A DNA stretch of 64,000 bases from Prevotella sp. (GCA_017554105.1 JAFZIY010000018.1:24204-88203); one strand, 5' to 3'; numbered from the stretch's first letter, positions 10,601 through 19,201 are shown. The notes: generated by a model from the sequence alone, not told the origin. Numbers and translations are program-made.

Positions 10601-13188
10601 GACTGCCGCTGACGCAGAACTATCCGCATACCTCATGGACGAGACCTTCCGTATCATCGCTTTCGGTTTCGAAGATCAAGTATTCTGAAGACCTGAAATT
10701 CGAGGGATTCGACTTCACATCATTATCAAGTCTTGCCGGTGGTATGAGACACTCGACCAGATATGTCGAGTTAGACGCGATGGCTGCCGGTGGTGCGCGG
10801 ATGATGAAGTCGAATGCAATATACGCAGAACCAATGGCCATTAGCGAGGAGGCCGCAGTAGATGACAACGAGGGCAAGGCAGAAGAGCAGAAGTCAGAAA
10901 AGTCTGATAATGCACAGGTGCGCGAGAACCTCAATGAGACGGCATTTTTCTTCCCGGCACTCGTGTCCGACTCGAAGGGTAACGTGAGCCTTAAGTTCAC
11001 CCTGCCCGAAAGCGTCACTACATGGAAGGTGCTGGGTCTGGCACACGACAAGGAAATGAACTACGGTCTGTTCTCAGGTGAGACCATAGCACAGAAGGAT
11101 GTTATGGTGCAGCCGAACATTCCGAGGTTCGTGAGGATGGGCGACAACTCAACCATCTCGACAAGGATATTCAACACCTCTGACAAGAACGCCAGCGGAA
11201 CGGTAACTATGACTCTGCTCGACCCAGAGACCGAGAAAGTGGTGGTTGAGAGCAAGCAGCCGTTCAGCGTTGAGGCTGGAAAGACCGGTGCGGCTACGTT
11301 CTACTTCAACCCAGAGAAAGACCTCAAGGGTAAGGACATCTCGTTGCTCGTATGTCGCATCACGGCATCTGGCAAGACCTTCAGCGACGGCGAGCAGCAC
11401 TACCTGCCGATACTGCCGTCGAAGGAACTGGTGACCAACACCTTGCCTATCACGCAGCACAAGGCAGAACAGCTCAACATAGACCTCTCGAAGTTGATTC
11501 CATCCGGCAAGGACATCAGCAACCCTCGTCTGACACTCGAATACACCAACAACCCAGCATGGCTGATGGTTCAGGCAATACCGTTCGTGGGTAACGTGAA
11601 CGAGAAGAATGCCATCTCGCTGGCAGCAGCCTATTACGCCAACTCGCTCGGCATGTCGCTCATAGGACAGTCGGCTAACATCGAGAAGGTGTTCAAGCAG
11701 TGGCAGCAGGAGTCTGGCAAGGACAACTCACTCGTGTCGCAGTTGGAGAAGAACCAGGAACTGAAGAACCTGGTGCTCGACGAGACTCCATGGGTGGCCG
11801 ACGCTAAGCGCGAGAGCACACAGCGCAGTCAGATAGCCAACTTCTTCGACAAGGGTGCTATGACACAGCGCATCAATACCGCCATCGACGGACTGAAGAT
11901 ACTGCAGAACTCCGACGGCTCGTTCTCATGGTGGAAGGGCATGCACGGCTCACCATGTATGACTGCTGAGGTGATAGAGTTCCTCACACGTCTCAACATG
12001 CTTGCCGGCAAGCAGCGCAACACGCAGGGCATACTCACCCTCGCCAACGACTATCTCAGCAAGATAGTAATAGAGGAGGTTGAGGAGTTCAAGAAACTGG
12101 AGAAGAAAAAGGAACCGGTTTACATCTACGACTATCACGCCCTGCAATGGGTATATATCAATGCCATCTCGGGACGCGAACTCACCGCAAAGGAGAAGGA
12201 GGCAAAGGACTATCTCATCAACCATCTCGAGCAACTGAAACTCTCGCAGAGCATGTATGCAAAGGCCATGATGGCTGTAGTGCTCGCTAAGGACGGACAG
12301 TTGCAGAAGGCTGCCGAGTATGTTCAGAGCCTGAAGGAATACACGGTATATAACGAGGAGAAAGGCCGTTACTTCGAGACTCCACGCGCAGGCTACAGCT
12401 GGTGCAACTACCGCATCCCAACGCAGACCGCAACCATCGAGGCGCTGCAGATAGTTGACTCCAACGACCAGCAGACCATAGACGAGATGCGCCGCTGGCT
12501 GCTCACAGAGAAGCGTACGCAGGCTTGGGACACCCCGATAAACAGCGTCAATGCCGTGTTCGCATTCCTCAACGGAAACGCATCGCTCCTCGACGAGAAG
12601 GAACTGACCACCTTCAAGGTTGACAACCGCCAGATAGAGATTCCTTCATCAACCGCAGGACTGGGATATGTGAAGACCGTGGTCGATGTGGAGAAGCCGA
12701 AGACCCTGACCGTCTCGAAGACCTCCGACGGCACATCATGGGGTGCGGTATATGCGCAGTTCATGCAGCCAAGCACAGAGATTGCCGATGCTGCTTCAGG
12801 TCTCAGCGTGAAGAGGGAGATAATGCAGGTAACTCCAAACGGCGAGGTGAAAGACCCGCAGATGCTTAACGTAGGCGACAAGGTGAAGGTACGTATCACC
12901 ATCACGGCCGACCGCGACTACGACTTCGTGCAGTTGATAGACAAGCGTGCTGCATGTCTTGAGCCCGTGAACCAGCTCAGCGGTTACCATTGGGGCTATT
13001 ACATAGCACCGAAGGACAACACCACGAACTACTACTTCGACCAGATGGCGAAGGGTACATACGTGGTAGAGGCAGAGTATTTCGTTGACCGCGCAGGTGA
13101 GTACACCACAGGCACATGCACAGTACAATGCGCTTACGCTCCGGAGTTCAGCGCCCGCAGCAAGGCATTGACCATTATTGTTAAATGA
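7699..13188 (+). CDS. Alpha-2-macroglobulin family protein, thioester-less
   Basis: An 1829-residue exported protein with an N-terminal signal peptide ending near residue 21. An all-helical N-terminal region of about 250 residues precedes macroglobulin beta-sandwich domains; the MG2 signature DRSIYRPGQTV starts near residue 510. The family motif NETAFFFPAL with PESVTTWK follows near 1079. The helical thioester-type domain carries SDGSFSWWKG near 1405. At the expected thioester position the sequence reads GNVNEKNAISLAAAYY with no CxEQ, so covalent trapping is not possible. An Ala/Met/Glu-rich stretch (about 1030-1075) may be a bait-like linker. Such proteins probably protect the envelope from proteases. 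The last codons overlap the DUF1573 gene by 4 nt. Confidence 0.92.
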   Translation: MKKTFLLTVFALICTPMWIFGQSYKSLWSEVETAMDKDLPQTAIKSLDKIVEKASREKSYGNLLKAQLMRSGFVTEVNPDSADTETAKLEKAATETNDPVLAAVYNCILGNSYRNAYGSNREKRGNARTYYAKALSNPALLARHKASELEPLTEKGVDSKYFNNDLLSVIGFEAGDMKTLHDYYKSKGNREAAFITALEMITWEHTKPLEFDDDAPTNEKIYGIDKVKALDDLISEYGDLDICGAAAVERYDHMYGSSEKYNFLNEAIKRWGKWKGINQLRNELTDLTAPSVYMRSDKEIVYPNTPFDIKVELRNLEGLTMRFYRIDISPEEYYKMVPKIGRNGLLSKYGKTMEAEKVLTFDAHPPYESFDNVVHIDGLPAGIYVIETTMKNNAVESLHTALFVTKLTYVALPLPGKNARFAVLDRNSGQPVSGAKIGVAPYAKRDEDLKFSYYTTDAKGEVMIPQEPYPAYVMLSAGGDNYYPVDNARMGSFNYDGTPGSTEMLQIYTDRSIYRPGQTVHVAVLAYSVDKGTEAKPDANVKMKLELRNANRERVATVDVETDDFGVASADFELPSNGLTGRFSIRSSHLGTSTSFNVEEYKRPTFEVEFDDYKQTYKINDSINVKGRAKSYAGVAVQGAKVTYTVTREQAWWGWWRHYSRDEVKLYDGEVTSDENGEFEIPLKFIYPSGSSEVYNYIVKANVTDAAGETHEGTMSLPVGKKEYYFDFNLPEKERKDVLNSVVFGLYNSAGKEVEADVTYTIDGKDPKTVKSNETIKLDLTNLPSGKHVMKATCKGEEKEHSFVIFSLDDKSPCIETHDWFYATDNSYPRDGKPVSVMVGSSDENVYVLYSIISGDKEIESGTMELSNAIDTRQFKYKEEYGTGVLLNYAWVKNGVTYTHHHSITKPLPQKELTVKWTTFRDRLTPGQKEEWNLSVLTPDGKPARAQLMATMYDKSLDQIKPYSMRFGLPLTQNYPHTSWTRPSVSSLSVSKIKYSEDLKFEGFDFTSLSSLAGGMRHSTRYVELDAMAAGGARMMKSNAIYAEPMAISEEAAVDDNEGKAEEQKSEKSDNAQVRENLNETAFFFPALVSDSKGNVSLKFTLPESVTTWKVLGLAHDKEMNYGLFSGETIAQKDVMVQPNIPRFVRMGDNSTISTRIFNTSDKNASGTVTMTLLDPETEKVVVESKQPFSVEAGKTGAATFYFNPEKDLKGKDISLLVCRITASGKTFSDGEQHYLPILPSKELVTNTLPITQHKAEQLNIDLSKLIPSGKDISNPRLTLEYTNNPAWLMVQAIPFVGNVNEKNAISLAAAYYANSLGMSLIGQSANIEKVFKQWQQESGKDNSLVSQLEKNQELKNLVLDETPWVADAKRESTQRSQIANFFDKGAMTQRINTAIDGLKILQNSDGSFSWWKGMHGSPCMTAEVIEFLTRLNMLAGKQRNTQGILTLANDYLSKIVIEEVEEFKKLEKKKEPVYIYDYHALQWVYINAISGRELTAKEKEAKDYLINHLEQLKLSQSMYAKAMMAVVLAKDGQLQKAAEYVQSLKEYTVYNEEKGRYFETPRAGYSWCNYRIPTQTATIEALQIVDSNDQQTIDEMRRWLLTEKRTQAWDTPINSVNAVFAFLNGNASLLDEKELTTFKVDNRQIEIPSSTAGLGYVKTVVDVEKPKTLTVSKTSDGTSWGAVYAQFMQPSTEIADAASGLSVKREIMQVTPNGEVKDPQMLNVGDKVKVRITITADRDYDFVQLIDKRAACLEPVNQLSGYHWGYYIAPKDNTTNYYFDQMAKGTYVVEAEYFVDRAGEYTTGTCTVQCAYAPEFSARSKALTIIVK

Positions 13189-14252
13189 CTATGAGCAAGA
13201 AAATTATTATATCAACAATGCTGATGATGGCCGCAACAGGCCTCTCGGCACAGGAAATTACCGCAGTTCACCAGACAGTGGACTGCGGTGGCGTTAGGTT
13301 TAATCAACCTGTTACAGTTAATTTTGAGTTGAAGAACAGAGGACAGCAGTTGCAGATAAGCGACGTGCGTCCCGACTGCGGTTGCACCACGGTCAACTTC
13401 CCGCGCCAGCCGATCGGCGACGGTGAGAGCTTCGTCATTTCAGCCACCTACGATGCCCGTCAGATGGGACACTTCAACAAGCAGTTGGCAGTCTATAGCA
13501 ACGCCTCGTCGAAGCCTTACTACCTCACAATGAAGGGTGTGGTTGCCGCAGGCGACGTGTCGTTCTCCGGCGGCTATCCCGTGTCGCTGGGCGATGTCAA
13601 GGCCGATGCCAACCATGTGGAGTTCGACGATGTGAACCGTGGCGAGATGCCTCTGAAGAGGATTCACCTGATGAATAACAGCCATCAGGCCGTGAGTCCT
13701 GTTGTGATGCACCTGCCCGACTATCTCATGGCAAACGTGTCGCCCACCACGATACCCGCAGGCAAGCAGGGTGTACTGGAACTGACGCTGAACTCCAGCA
13801 AGGTACACGACTACGGACTGACTCAGACCAATGTCTATCTCGGAATGAAGCCTGGCGACAAGGTGAGTGCCGACAAGGAGATAGAGGTATCCGTGGTGCT
13901 GCTGCCAGCCTTCAACGAACTGACCGAGGACGAGCTGCGCAATGCTCCACGTCTGAGCATCGACAACACCGTGCTCGACCTTGGCAAGATAGGAAAGAAG
14001 AAAAAGACAGGAACCATCAACCTTGAGAATGTCGGAAAGAGCGAGCTCGACATCTCGTCGCTTCAGATGTTCACGGCAGGTCTCAGCGTGCAGTTGAGCA
14101 AGAGCAAGCTGCGTCCGGGCGAGAAGGCCACGCTGAAGATTACGGCAGACTCGAAGGCGATGAAGAACATCCGTACCGAGCCGCGCGTGCTGATGATTAC
14201 CAACGACCCGAAGAATCCGAAGGTGATTATCAACGTGAAGGTTCAGAAATAA
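13185..14252 (+). CDS. DUF1573 domain secreted protein
   Basis: The ATG at 13185 overlaps the stop of the macroglobulin gene as ATGA, implying translational coupling; a second ATG at 13191 gives a cleaner signal peptide (MSKKIIISTMLMMAATGLSA). The protein has an N-terminal DUF1573 domain with the hallmark DVRPDCGCTTV, and a second Ig-like repeat of the same type near the C-terminus (about 250-355). DUF1573 domains resemble ASH/MSP immunoglobulin folds and are abundant in secreted Bacteroidetes proteins, without defined function. Coupling suggests it acts with the macroglobulin, a link inferred only from position. Confidence 0.85.
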   Translation: MTMSKKIIISTMLMMAATGLSAQEITAVHQTVDCGGVRFNQPVTVNFELKNRGQQLQISDVRPDCGCTTVNFPRQPIGDGESFVISATYDARQMGHFNKQLAVYSNASSKPYYLTMKGVVAAGDVSFSGGYPVSLGDVKADANHVEFDDVNRGEMPLKRIHLMNNSHQAVSPVVMHLPDYLMANVSPTTIPAGKQGVLELTLNSSKVHDYGLTQTNVYLGMKPGDKVSADKEIEVSVVLLPAFNELTEDELRNAPRLSIDNTVLDLGKIGKKKKTGTINLENVGKSELDISSLQMFTAGLSVQLSKSKLRPGEKATLKITADSKAMKNIRTEPRVLMITNDPKNPKVIINVKVQK

Positions 14253-14279
14253 CATTAAACATTAAACTTTAACCCTAAA

Positions 14280-14310
14280 TTTTTCCCCCTCCGGGGGGAT
14301 AAGAAGGGGG
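14280..14310 (+). repeat. G/C palindrome with purine tail just upstream of meaB
   Basis: CCCCCTCCGGGGGG is followed by ATAAGAAGGGGG and ends 7 nt before the meaB ATG, so its purine tail sits where a Shine-Dalgarno would. It has the same head-tail layout as the elements before greA and inside ispH. Confidence 0.7.
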
Positions 14311-14316
14311 CTTAAT

Positions 14317-15414
14317 ATGGAACACCCAGAGAACAACGAAGAATACAAAGGCTTGACCGTTAATGCCGGAGTAGAGCAGCCTTCGATAGTCAATCCCTAT
14401 CTCAGACGTGGTCATTTCCGCCGTCGCGAGTTGACCGTTGCCGAGATGGTCGATGGCATCGTGAAAGGCGATGTCACCATACTGAGTCAGGCGGTCACGC
14501 TTGTCGAGAGTGTAAATCCCGCGCATCAGCAGAAGGCACAGGAGGTGATAGAGAAGTGTCTGCCATACAGCGGCAGCTCCATCCGTGTGGGCATCAGCGG
14601 AGTGCCGGGAGCGGGCAAGAGCACCAGCATCGACCAGTTCGGCATTCATGTGCTCGACCGTACCGGCGGCAAACTTGCTGTCCTTGCCATCGACCCCAGC
14701 TCGGAGCGTAGCAAGGGAAGTATCCTCGGCGACAAGACACGTATGGAGAAGTTGTCGCAGCATCCCAAGGCCTTCATCCGTCCTTCGCCAACGGCAGGCT
14801 CTCTGGGTGGTGTGGCACGCAAGACGCGCGAGTCCATAATACTCTGTGAGGCAGCGGGCTTCGACAAGATATTCGTGGAGACCGTCGGAGTGGGGCAGAG
14901 CGAGACCGCCTGTCATTCTATGGTCGATTTCTTCCTTCTGATACAGTTGGCAGGAACGGGCGATGAACTGCAGGGCATCAAGCGCGGCATCATGGAGATT
15001 TCCGACGGCATCGTCATCAATAAGTGCGACGGCAACAACGTCGACAAGTGCCAGATGGCTGCCACCAACTTCCGCAACGCCCTCCATTTCTTCCCTATGC
15101 CCGACAGCGGCTGGCTGCCCAAGGTGCTGTGCTACAGCGGCTTCTATGGCACGGGAGTGAAGGAGATATGGGACATGATTTACGAGTATATCGACTTCGT
15201 GAAGCACAACGGCTACTTCAACTATCGTCGCAACGAGCAGGCCAAGTACTGGATGTATGAGAGCATCAACGAGCACCTGCGCAACTCGTTCTATAACAAC
15301 ACGATAATACAGGAGAACATCCTGCGTGCAGAGCAGTCGGTATTAAACGGCGAGAAAACCAGCTTCGCTGCCGCCGGCGATTTGCTGGAGATGTATTTTA
15401 GGAGTTTGAGTTGA
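14317..15414 (+). CDS. meaB: Methylmalonyl-CoA mutase-associated GTPase MeaB
   Basis: MeaB is a G3E-family P-loop GTPase that guards and reloads adenosylcobalamin-dependent methylmalonyl-CoA mutase, used in the succinate-propionate pathway. Walker A is GVPGAGKS at residues 95-102. The conserved LAIDPSS, GSILGDKTRM, FIRPSP and ETVGVGQSE segments and NKCD (guanine specificity) follow in order. Length 365 fits the family. The mutase genes are not in the window. The C-terminal stop TGA (15412-15414) is part of a tandem GTTGACGA repeat, so the final residues RSLS may be repeat-derived. Confidence 0.95.
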   Translation: MEHPENNEEYKGLTVNAGVEQPSIVNPYLRRGHFRRRELTVAEMVDGIVKGDVTILSQAVTLVESVNPAHQQKAQEVIEKCLPYSGSSIRVGISGVPGAGKSTSIDQFGIHVLDRTGGKLAVLAIDPSSERSKGSILGDKTRMEKLSQHPKAFIRPSPTAGSLGGVARKTRESIILCEAAGFDKIFVETVGVGQSETACHSMVDFFLLIQLAGTGDELQGIKRGIMEISDGIVINKCDGNNVDKCQMAATNFRNALHFFPMPDSGWLPKVLCYSGFYGTGVKEIWDMIYEYIDFVKHNGYFNYRRNEQAKYWMYESINEHLRNSFYNNTIIQENILRAEQSVLNGEKTSFAAAGDLLEMYFRSLS

Positions 15415-15560
15415 CGAGTTGACGAGTTGACAAGTTGACGAGTTGCTTGTTACTGGGTCGCTTGTTCACACGATACAAAGCATTTAACTCGTCAACTTGT
15501 CAACTCGTCAACTAAGGAAGCAACTCGTCAACTTGTCAACTCGTCAACTTGTCAACTTAA
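15408..15560. repeat. GTTGACGA/AACTCGTC tandem repeats forming a 28-bp perfect inverted repeat
   Basis: Tandem copies of an 8-nt word (GTTGACGA/GTTGACAA) run from the meaB stop codon; the complementary words run up to the ispH start. 15417-15444 and 15486-15513 are perfect reverse complements (28 bp) around a 41-nt spacer, and further AACTTGTC words fill 15520-15556. The whole spacer between the two genes consists of these words plus the spacer. Confidence 0.9.
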
Positions 15561-15565
15561 AGAGT

Positions 15566-16507
15566 ATGCAAATAGAAATAGATAACGGTAGCGGATTCTG
15601 CTTCGGTGTGACCACAGCCATACGCAAGGCAGAGGAGGAACTGGCAAAGGGCAGCAGGCTCTATTGCCTCGGCGACATAGTGCATAACGGCATGGAGTGC
15701 GAGCGACTGCGTAACATGGGACTCGTCACCATCAACCACGAGGAGATGAAAAGCCTGCACGATGTCAAGGTGCTGCTGCGCGCTCACGGTGAGCCGCCCG
15801 AGACATACGCCCTTGCCGAGAAGAACAACATCGAGATAATCGATGCCACCTGTCCTGTGGTACTGCAGTTGCAGCGCCGTATAAAGAAACAGTATGAAAG
15901 CCATCTGACGGAACAGGAGCAGAATTCTCTCTCCCCCCAGGGGGAGTTAGGAGGGGGCCATCCCCAGGGGGAGTCAGGAGGGGGCATTCCTCAAATAGTA
16001 ATCTTCGGCAAGCCAGGTCATGCTGAGGTGCTGGGACTGGTGGGACAGACGAAGGGCGACGCCATAGTGCTTGCCCATTTCGATGATGTCAGCAAGCTGG
16101 ACATGAACCGCGATATCTACCTGTACTCACAGACCACGAAGTCGCTCGATGAGTTCCAGCGCATCATAGAGTACATCAGGGAGCACATCTCGCCCGATGC
16201 CGAGTTCAAGAGCTTCGACACCATCTGCCGTCAGGTGGCCAACCGCATGCCTAACGTCAGCGCCTTCGCCAAGCGTCACGACCTTGTGCTCTTCGTATGC
16301 GGGCGCAAGAGCAGCAACGGCAAGGTGCTGTTCAACGAGTGCCAGCGCGTCAACCCCAACAGCCACCTCATCGAGGGAGCCGACGAGATAGACCCGCAGT
16401 GGCTGCAGGGCATCAACAGCGTGGGCATCTGTGGAGCCACCAGTACACCGAAATGGCTCATGGAACAATGCCGCGACGCCATACTTGCGACGGCTGGAGG
16501 AAATTGA
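15566..16507 (+). CDS. ispH: 4-hydroxy-3-methylbut-2-enyl diphosphate reductase IspH, with an in-frame repeat insertion
   Basis: IspH is the last enzyme of the MEP isoprenoid pathway: it reduces HMBPP to IPP and DMAPP on an iron-sulfur cluster. Cluster cysteines are Cys12 (GSGFCFGV), Cys96 (DATCPVV) and Cys221 (DTICRQ); substrate histidines appear in DIVHN, RAHGEPPE and GKPGHAEV. Start 15566 gives the conserved MQIEIDNGSGFC; an in-frame ATG at 15497 only translates the upstream repeat. About 24 residues from N119 to Q142 (two 9-residue units PQGELGGGH and PQGESGGGI) come from a tandem G/C palindromic element. Cys12 and Cys96 match E. coli numbering, while the third is at 221 instead of 197, a shift of exactly 24. 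The stop codon lies in another repeat. Confidence 0.95.
   Translation: MQIEIDNGSGFCFGVTTAIRKAEEELAKGSRLYCLGDIVHNGMECERLRNMGLVTINHEEMKSLHDVKVLLRAHGEPPETYALAEKNNIEIIDATCPVVLQLQRRIKKQYESHLTEQEQNSLSPQGELGGGHPQGESGGGIPQIVIFGKPGHAEVLGLVGQTKGDAIVLAHFDDVSKLDMNRDIYLYSQTTKSLDEFQRIIEYIREHISPDAEFKSFDTICRQVANRMPNVSAFAKRHDLVLFVCGRKSSNGKVLFNECQRVNPNSHLIEGADEIDPQWLQGINSVGICGATSTPKWLMEQCRDAILATAGGN
15931..15985 (+). repeat. Two tandem G/C palindromic elements inside ispH
   Basis: Two 27-nt units, each of the form CCCCAGGGGGAG-T(T/C)AGGAGGGGGC, lie in frame in ispH between the helix after Cys96 and the strand IVIFGKPGH. 27 nt is nine codons, so unit number does not alter the frame. The same head-tail layout occurs in several intergenic spacers of this window. 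Confidence 0.9.
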
Positions 16508-16641
16508 TAATTGATAATTGACAATTGATAATCGCAGCGAAGCGAGAATAACTCGTAATTCGTAATTCAAAACTTGTAATTTAAAATTCGTAATTTATAT
16601 TTCCTCCCTTAGGGAGGATAAAGGTGGGTTAATATTTTAAT
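16505..16641 (+). repeat. Composite modular spacer between ispH and greA
   Basis: In order: tandem TGATAAT words beginning at the ispH stop codon; the 23-bp CGCAGCGAAGCGAG-type unit at 16532-16554; tandem GTAATTC/AATTCGTAATT words (16555-16600); then CCTCCCTTAGGGAGG with tail ATAAAGGTGGG (about 16602-16626) before the greA ATG. The first three modules recur in the same order at 43131-43199 on the other strand, and in part at 17104-17243 and 20981-21050. Confidence 0.88.
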
Positions 16642-17106
16642 ATGGAATATATGTCACAGGAAGGCTACGACAAACTCGTGGCCGAACTACATGAACTGGA
16701 GAGCGTTGAACTGCCTCGCGTCAAGGAGGCCATAGCAGAGGCACGCGACAAGGGCGACCTCAGCGAGAACTTCGAGTACCATGCCGCCAAGCGCGCACAG
16801 GCACGACTGCTCAGCCAGATAAGCTACAAGCAGAAGGTGCTTGCCAACGCCCGCGTCATCGACATGTCGAGACTCAGCGCCAACAGGGTGCAACTGCTCA
16901 GCAAGGTCGAGATGACCAACATATCAACAAACAAGAAGATGGTCTATACCATCGTCAGCGCCCACGAGGCCAGCCTAAGCGAGGGGAAGATATCCATCAA
17001 GTCGCCCATTGCACAGGCCCTGCTGAACAAGGAGGTGGGCGATGTCGTGGAGGTCAAGGTCCCTGCCGGCGTGATGAAACTACGTGTTGAGAGTATAAAT
17101 CTATGA
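16642..17106 (+). CDS. greA: Transcription elongation factor GreA
   Basis: GreA binds the RNA polymerase secondary channel and stimulates cleavage of backtracked transcripts. The 154-residue protein has an N-terminal antiparallel coiled coil with the acidic tip RDKGDLSENFEYHAAK (residues about 36-51), where the catalytic Asp and Glu lie, and a C-terminal FKBP-like domain (about 85-154). Length is normal. The purine tail AAAGGTGGG of a palindromic element sits 15-20 nt before the ATG. The stop TGA is the first base triplet of a tandem GTTAGGAGTTA repeat. Confidence 0.96.
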   Translation: MEYMSQEGYDKLVAELHELESVELPRVKEAIAEARDKGDLSENFEYHAAKRAQARLLSQISYKQKVLANARVIDMSRLSANRVQLLSKVEMTNISTNKKMVYTIVSAHEASLSEGKISIKSPIAQALLNKEVGDVVEVKVPAGVMKLRVESINL

Positions 17107-17243
17107 GTTAGGAGTTACGAGTTATGAATTAGGAGTTGTCGCCTACGGCGATTATCAAGGAATAATTCATAATTGGATAATTCTTCCTCGCAGCGAAGCG
17201 AGAATAACTCAACATTCAAAATTCATAATTTAAAATTAATTAT
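17104..17243 (+). repeat. Composite modular spacer downstream of greA
   Basis: From the greA stop: tandem GAGTTA(G/C)GAGTT words, a short palindrome around GTCGCCTACGGCGA, an ATTCATAATTGGATAATT stretch, the exact 23-bp CGCAGCGAAGCGAG unit at 17188-17210, and AATTCATAATTTAAAATT up to the next start codon. The order of the last modules matches the ispH-greA spacer. Confidence 0.88.
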
Positions 17244-17741
17244 ATGAAGAAACTGTTATTTATAGCCATTATGATGATGACAGCCCTGTCGGTTAACGCC
17301 CAGGGTGAGGAGAGCATTACCCCACAACAGTACAACATCAAGGGCGCATGGCATTCATTAGACGATGATATGCGTATCTATTTCACGTTTGGGGATAACG
17401 GTCTCGTGAACGCCATGATTAAGGGCTACTTTAATGGCGATGTTTTTTCAACACAGGTGACGATCATGATTCCCGGCACCTATTCCGTGACGGGATCCAA
17501 GATTTACATTGTTGCCGACAAGGAAAGATGCGACATGAAACTAGAGAACCTTAAGATGAAGGGTGATTATGAAGGCATGGAGGATAATGCGAGGCCTATG
17601 TTCGAGGAGTATTTCAGCAAGCATAAGGAGGAACTGATTAGTTCGTTTGACTTTGATGATATTACTATTGTTTCCGTTACCGATGACACGCTCAAACTTA
17701 AAATGGGCAGAGATGACATCATGTTAGAAAGAGTGAAATAG
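17244..17741 (+). CDS. Secreted protein of unknown function (lipocalin-like strand pattern)
   Basis: 165 residues with a signal peptide (MKKLLFIAIMMMTALSVNAQ). The mature part has short alternating strands (GAWHSLDDDMRIYFTFGDNG, GTYSVTGSKIYIVAD, DDTLKLKMG) reminiscent of small lipocalin-like beta-barrels in Bacteroidetes, but no diagnostic motif is recognised. A palindromic double hairpin follows the gene. Function unknown. Confidence 0.6.
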   Translation: MKKLLFIAIMMMTALSVNAQGEESITPQQYNIKGAWHSLDDDMRIYFTFGDNGLVNAMIKGYFNGDVFSTQVTIMIPGTYSVTGSKIYIVADKERCDMKLENLKMKGDYEGMEDNARPMFEEYFSKHKEELISSFDFDDITIVSVTDDTLKLKMGRDDIMLERVK

Positions 17742-17762
17742 GATTTGTGAGGTATGAGGGTC

Positions 17763-17815
17763 GCCCTGAAAGGGCATAGAGAACTTAGCCCAGGGCATCG
17801 CCCTGGGTATTTTTA
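17763..17815. repeat. Double palindrome, terminator-like Bacteroidetes repeat
   Basis: Two adjacent hairpins, GCCCT-GAA-AGGGC (17763-17775) and CCCAGGGC-ATC-GCCCTGGG (17789-17807), are followed by TATTTTT. It follows the 165-residue secreted protein and can act as a terminator. Paired palindromes of this kind recall REP-type elements. Confidence 0.7.
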
Positions 17816-17882
17816 CGCACCAACCATCGCGCTGTAAGTGCAAAAGACTAATTTCATATTAAACCATACCGGCCGAACTTAA

Positions 17883-18806
<924 letters not shown>

Positions 18807-18990
18807 AAGGCCCACCTCCATCTCCTCCCCAAGGGAGGATGGTTGGATTTCATAAAGGTTATAGGTTATAGGTTAAAGGTTAATTCTTCACTCCTAATTC
18901 CTAATTCCTAACTCATAGTTTTCATCCCTAACGACTCCCCGCCCCTCGGAGGGGAGGGGGCCGGGGTGGGGACGTTAAAGAGTGAGGAGT
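18807..18990. repeat. Mosaic of palindromic and tandem repeats
   Basis: A palindromic head-tail element (18811-18838), identical for 28 nt to an inverted copy at 28490-28517, is followed by tandem GGTTATA words (about 18855-18883), tandem CCTAATT words (about 18889-18915) and a long element at 18916-18990 repeated in the same direction at 20116-20221. No coding sequence is seen here. Confidence 0.85.
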
Positions 18991-19002
18991 TTAGAGTGAA
19001 GA

Positions 19003-19023
19003 GTTCGATTCCCCTATCCACTA
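19003..19023 (+). other. tRNA T-loop-like remnant (possible 3' tRNA fragment)
   Basis: GTTCGATTCCCCTATCCACT fits a T-loop (TTCGATT), the 3' side of a T-stem and an acceptor strand. The 5' side does not pair and is replaced by repeat sequence, so this is not a tRNA gene. It lies ten bases before a terminator hairpin, as at the end of a real tRNA gene. It may be a tRNA fragment cut by a repeat or an old attachment-site scar. Confidence 0.35.
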
Positions 19024-19032
19024 CAAAAAGTC

Positions 19033-19062
19033 CTGCAAGTCAATATGATTTGCAGTTTTTTT
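19033..19062 (+). terminator. Rho-independent terminator
   Basis: Stem CTGCAAGTC/GATTTGCAG (19033-19041, 19047-19055, one G-T pair) with a 5-nt loop and a seven-T run. It follows the tRNA-like fragment rather than an intact gene. Confidence 0.8.
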
Positions 19063-19201
19063 GTGTCTTTATGAAATTAAATATGAAAATGTTTGCACGA
19101 AAACGATAAACATGTTAATTTTGTGGTGTTATACTCGTCTCGTTGGTTCTGAAGAACTAACCGATATGACACTATTGGTTAACAACTTAAAACTAAAAGC
19201 A

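Noticed and set aside
15408-15560. Possible CRISPR array (regular short words)
   Set aside because: The 8-nt words are contiguous and lack unique spacers; no cas genes are present.
15497-15565. In-frame upstream start that would add 23 residues to IspH
   Set aside because: The extra residues are translated tandem repeat (STRQL/VNL words); the conserved N-terminus begins at 15566.
17763-17807. Palindrome pair as evidence for a transposase (RAYT) in the window
   Set aside because: No Y1 transposase-like protein is encoded on either strand here.
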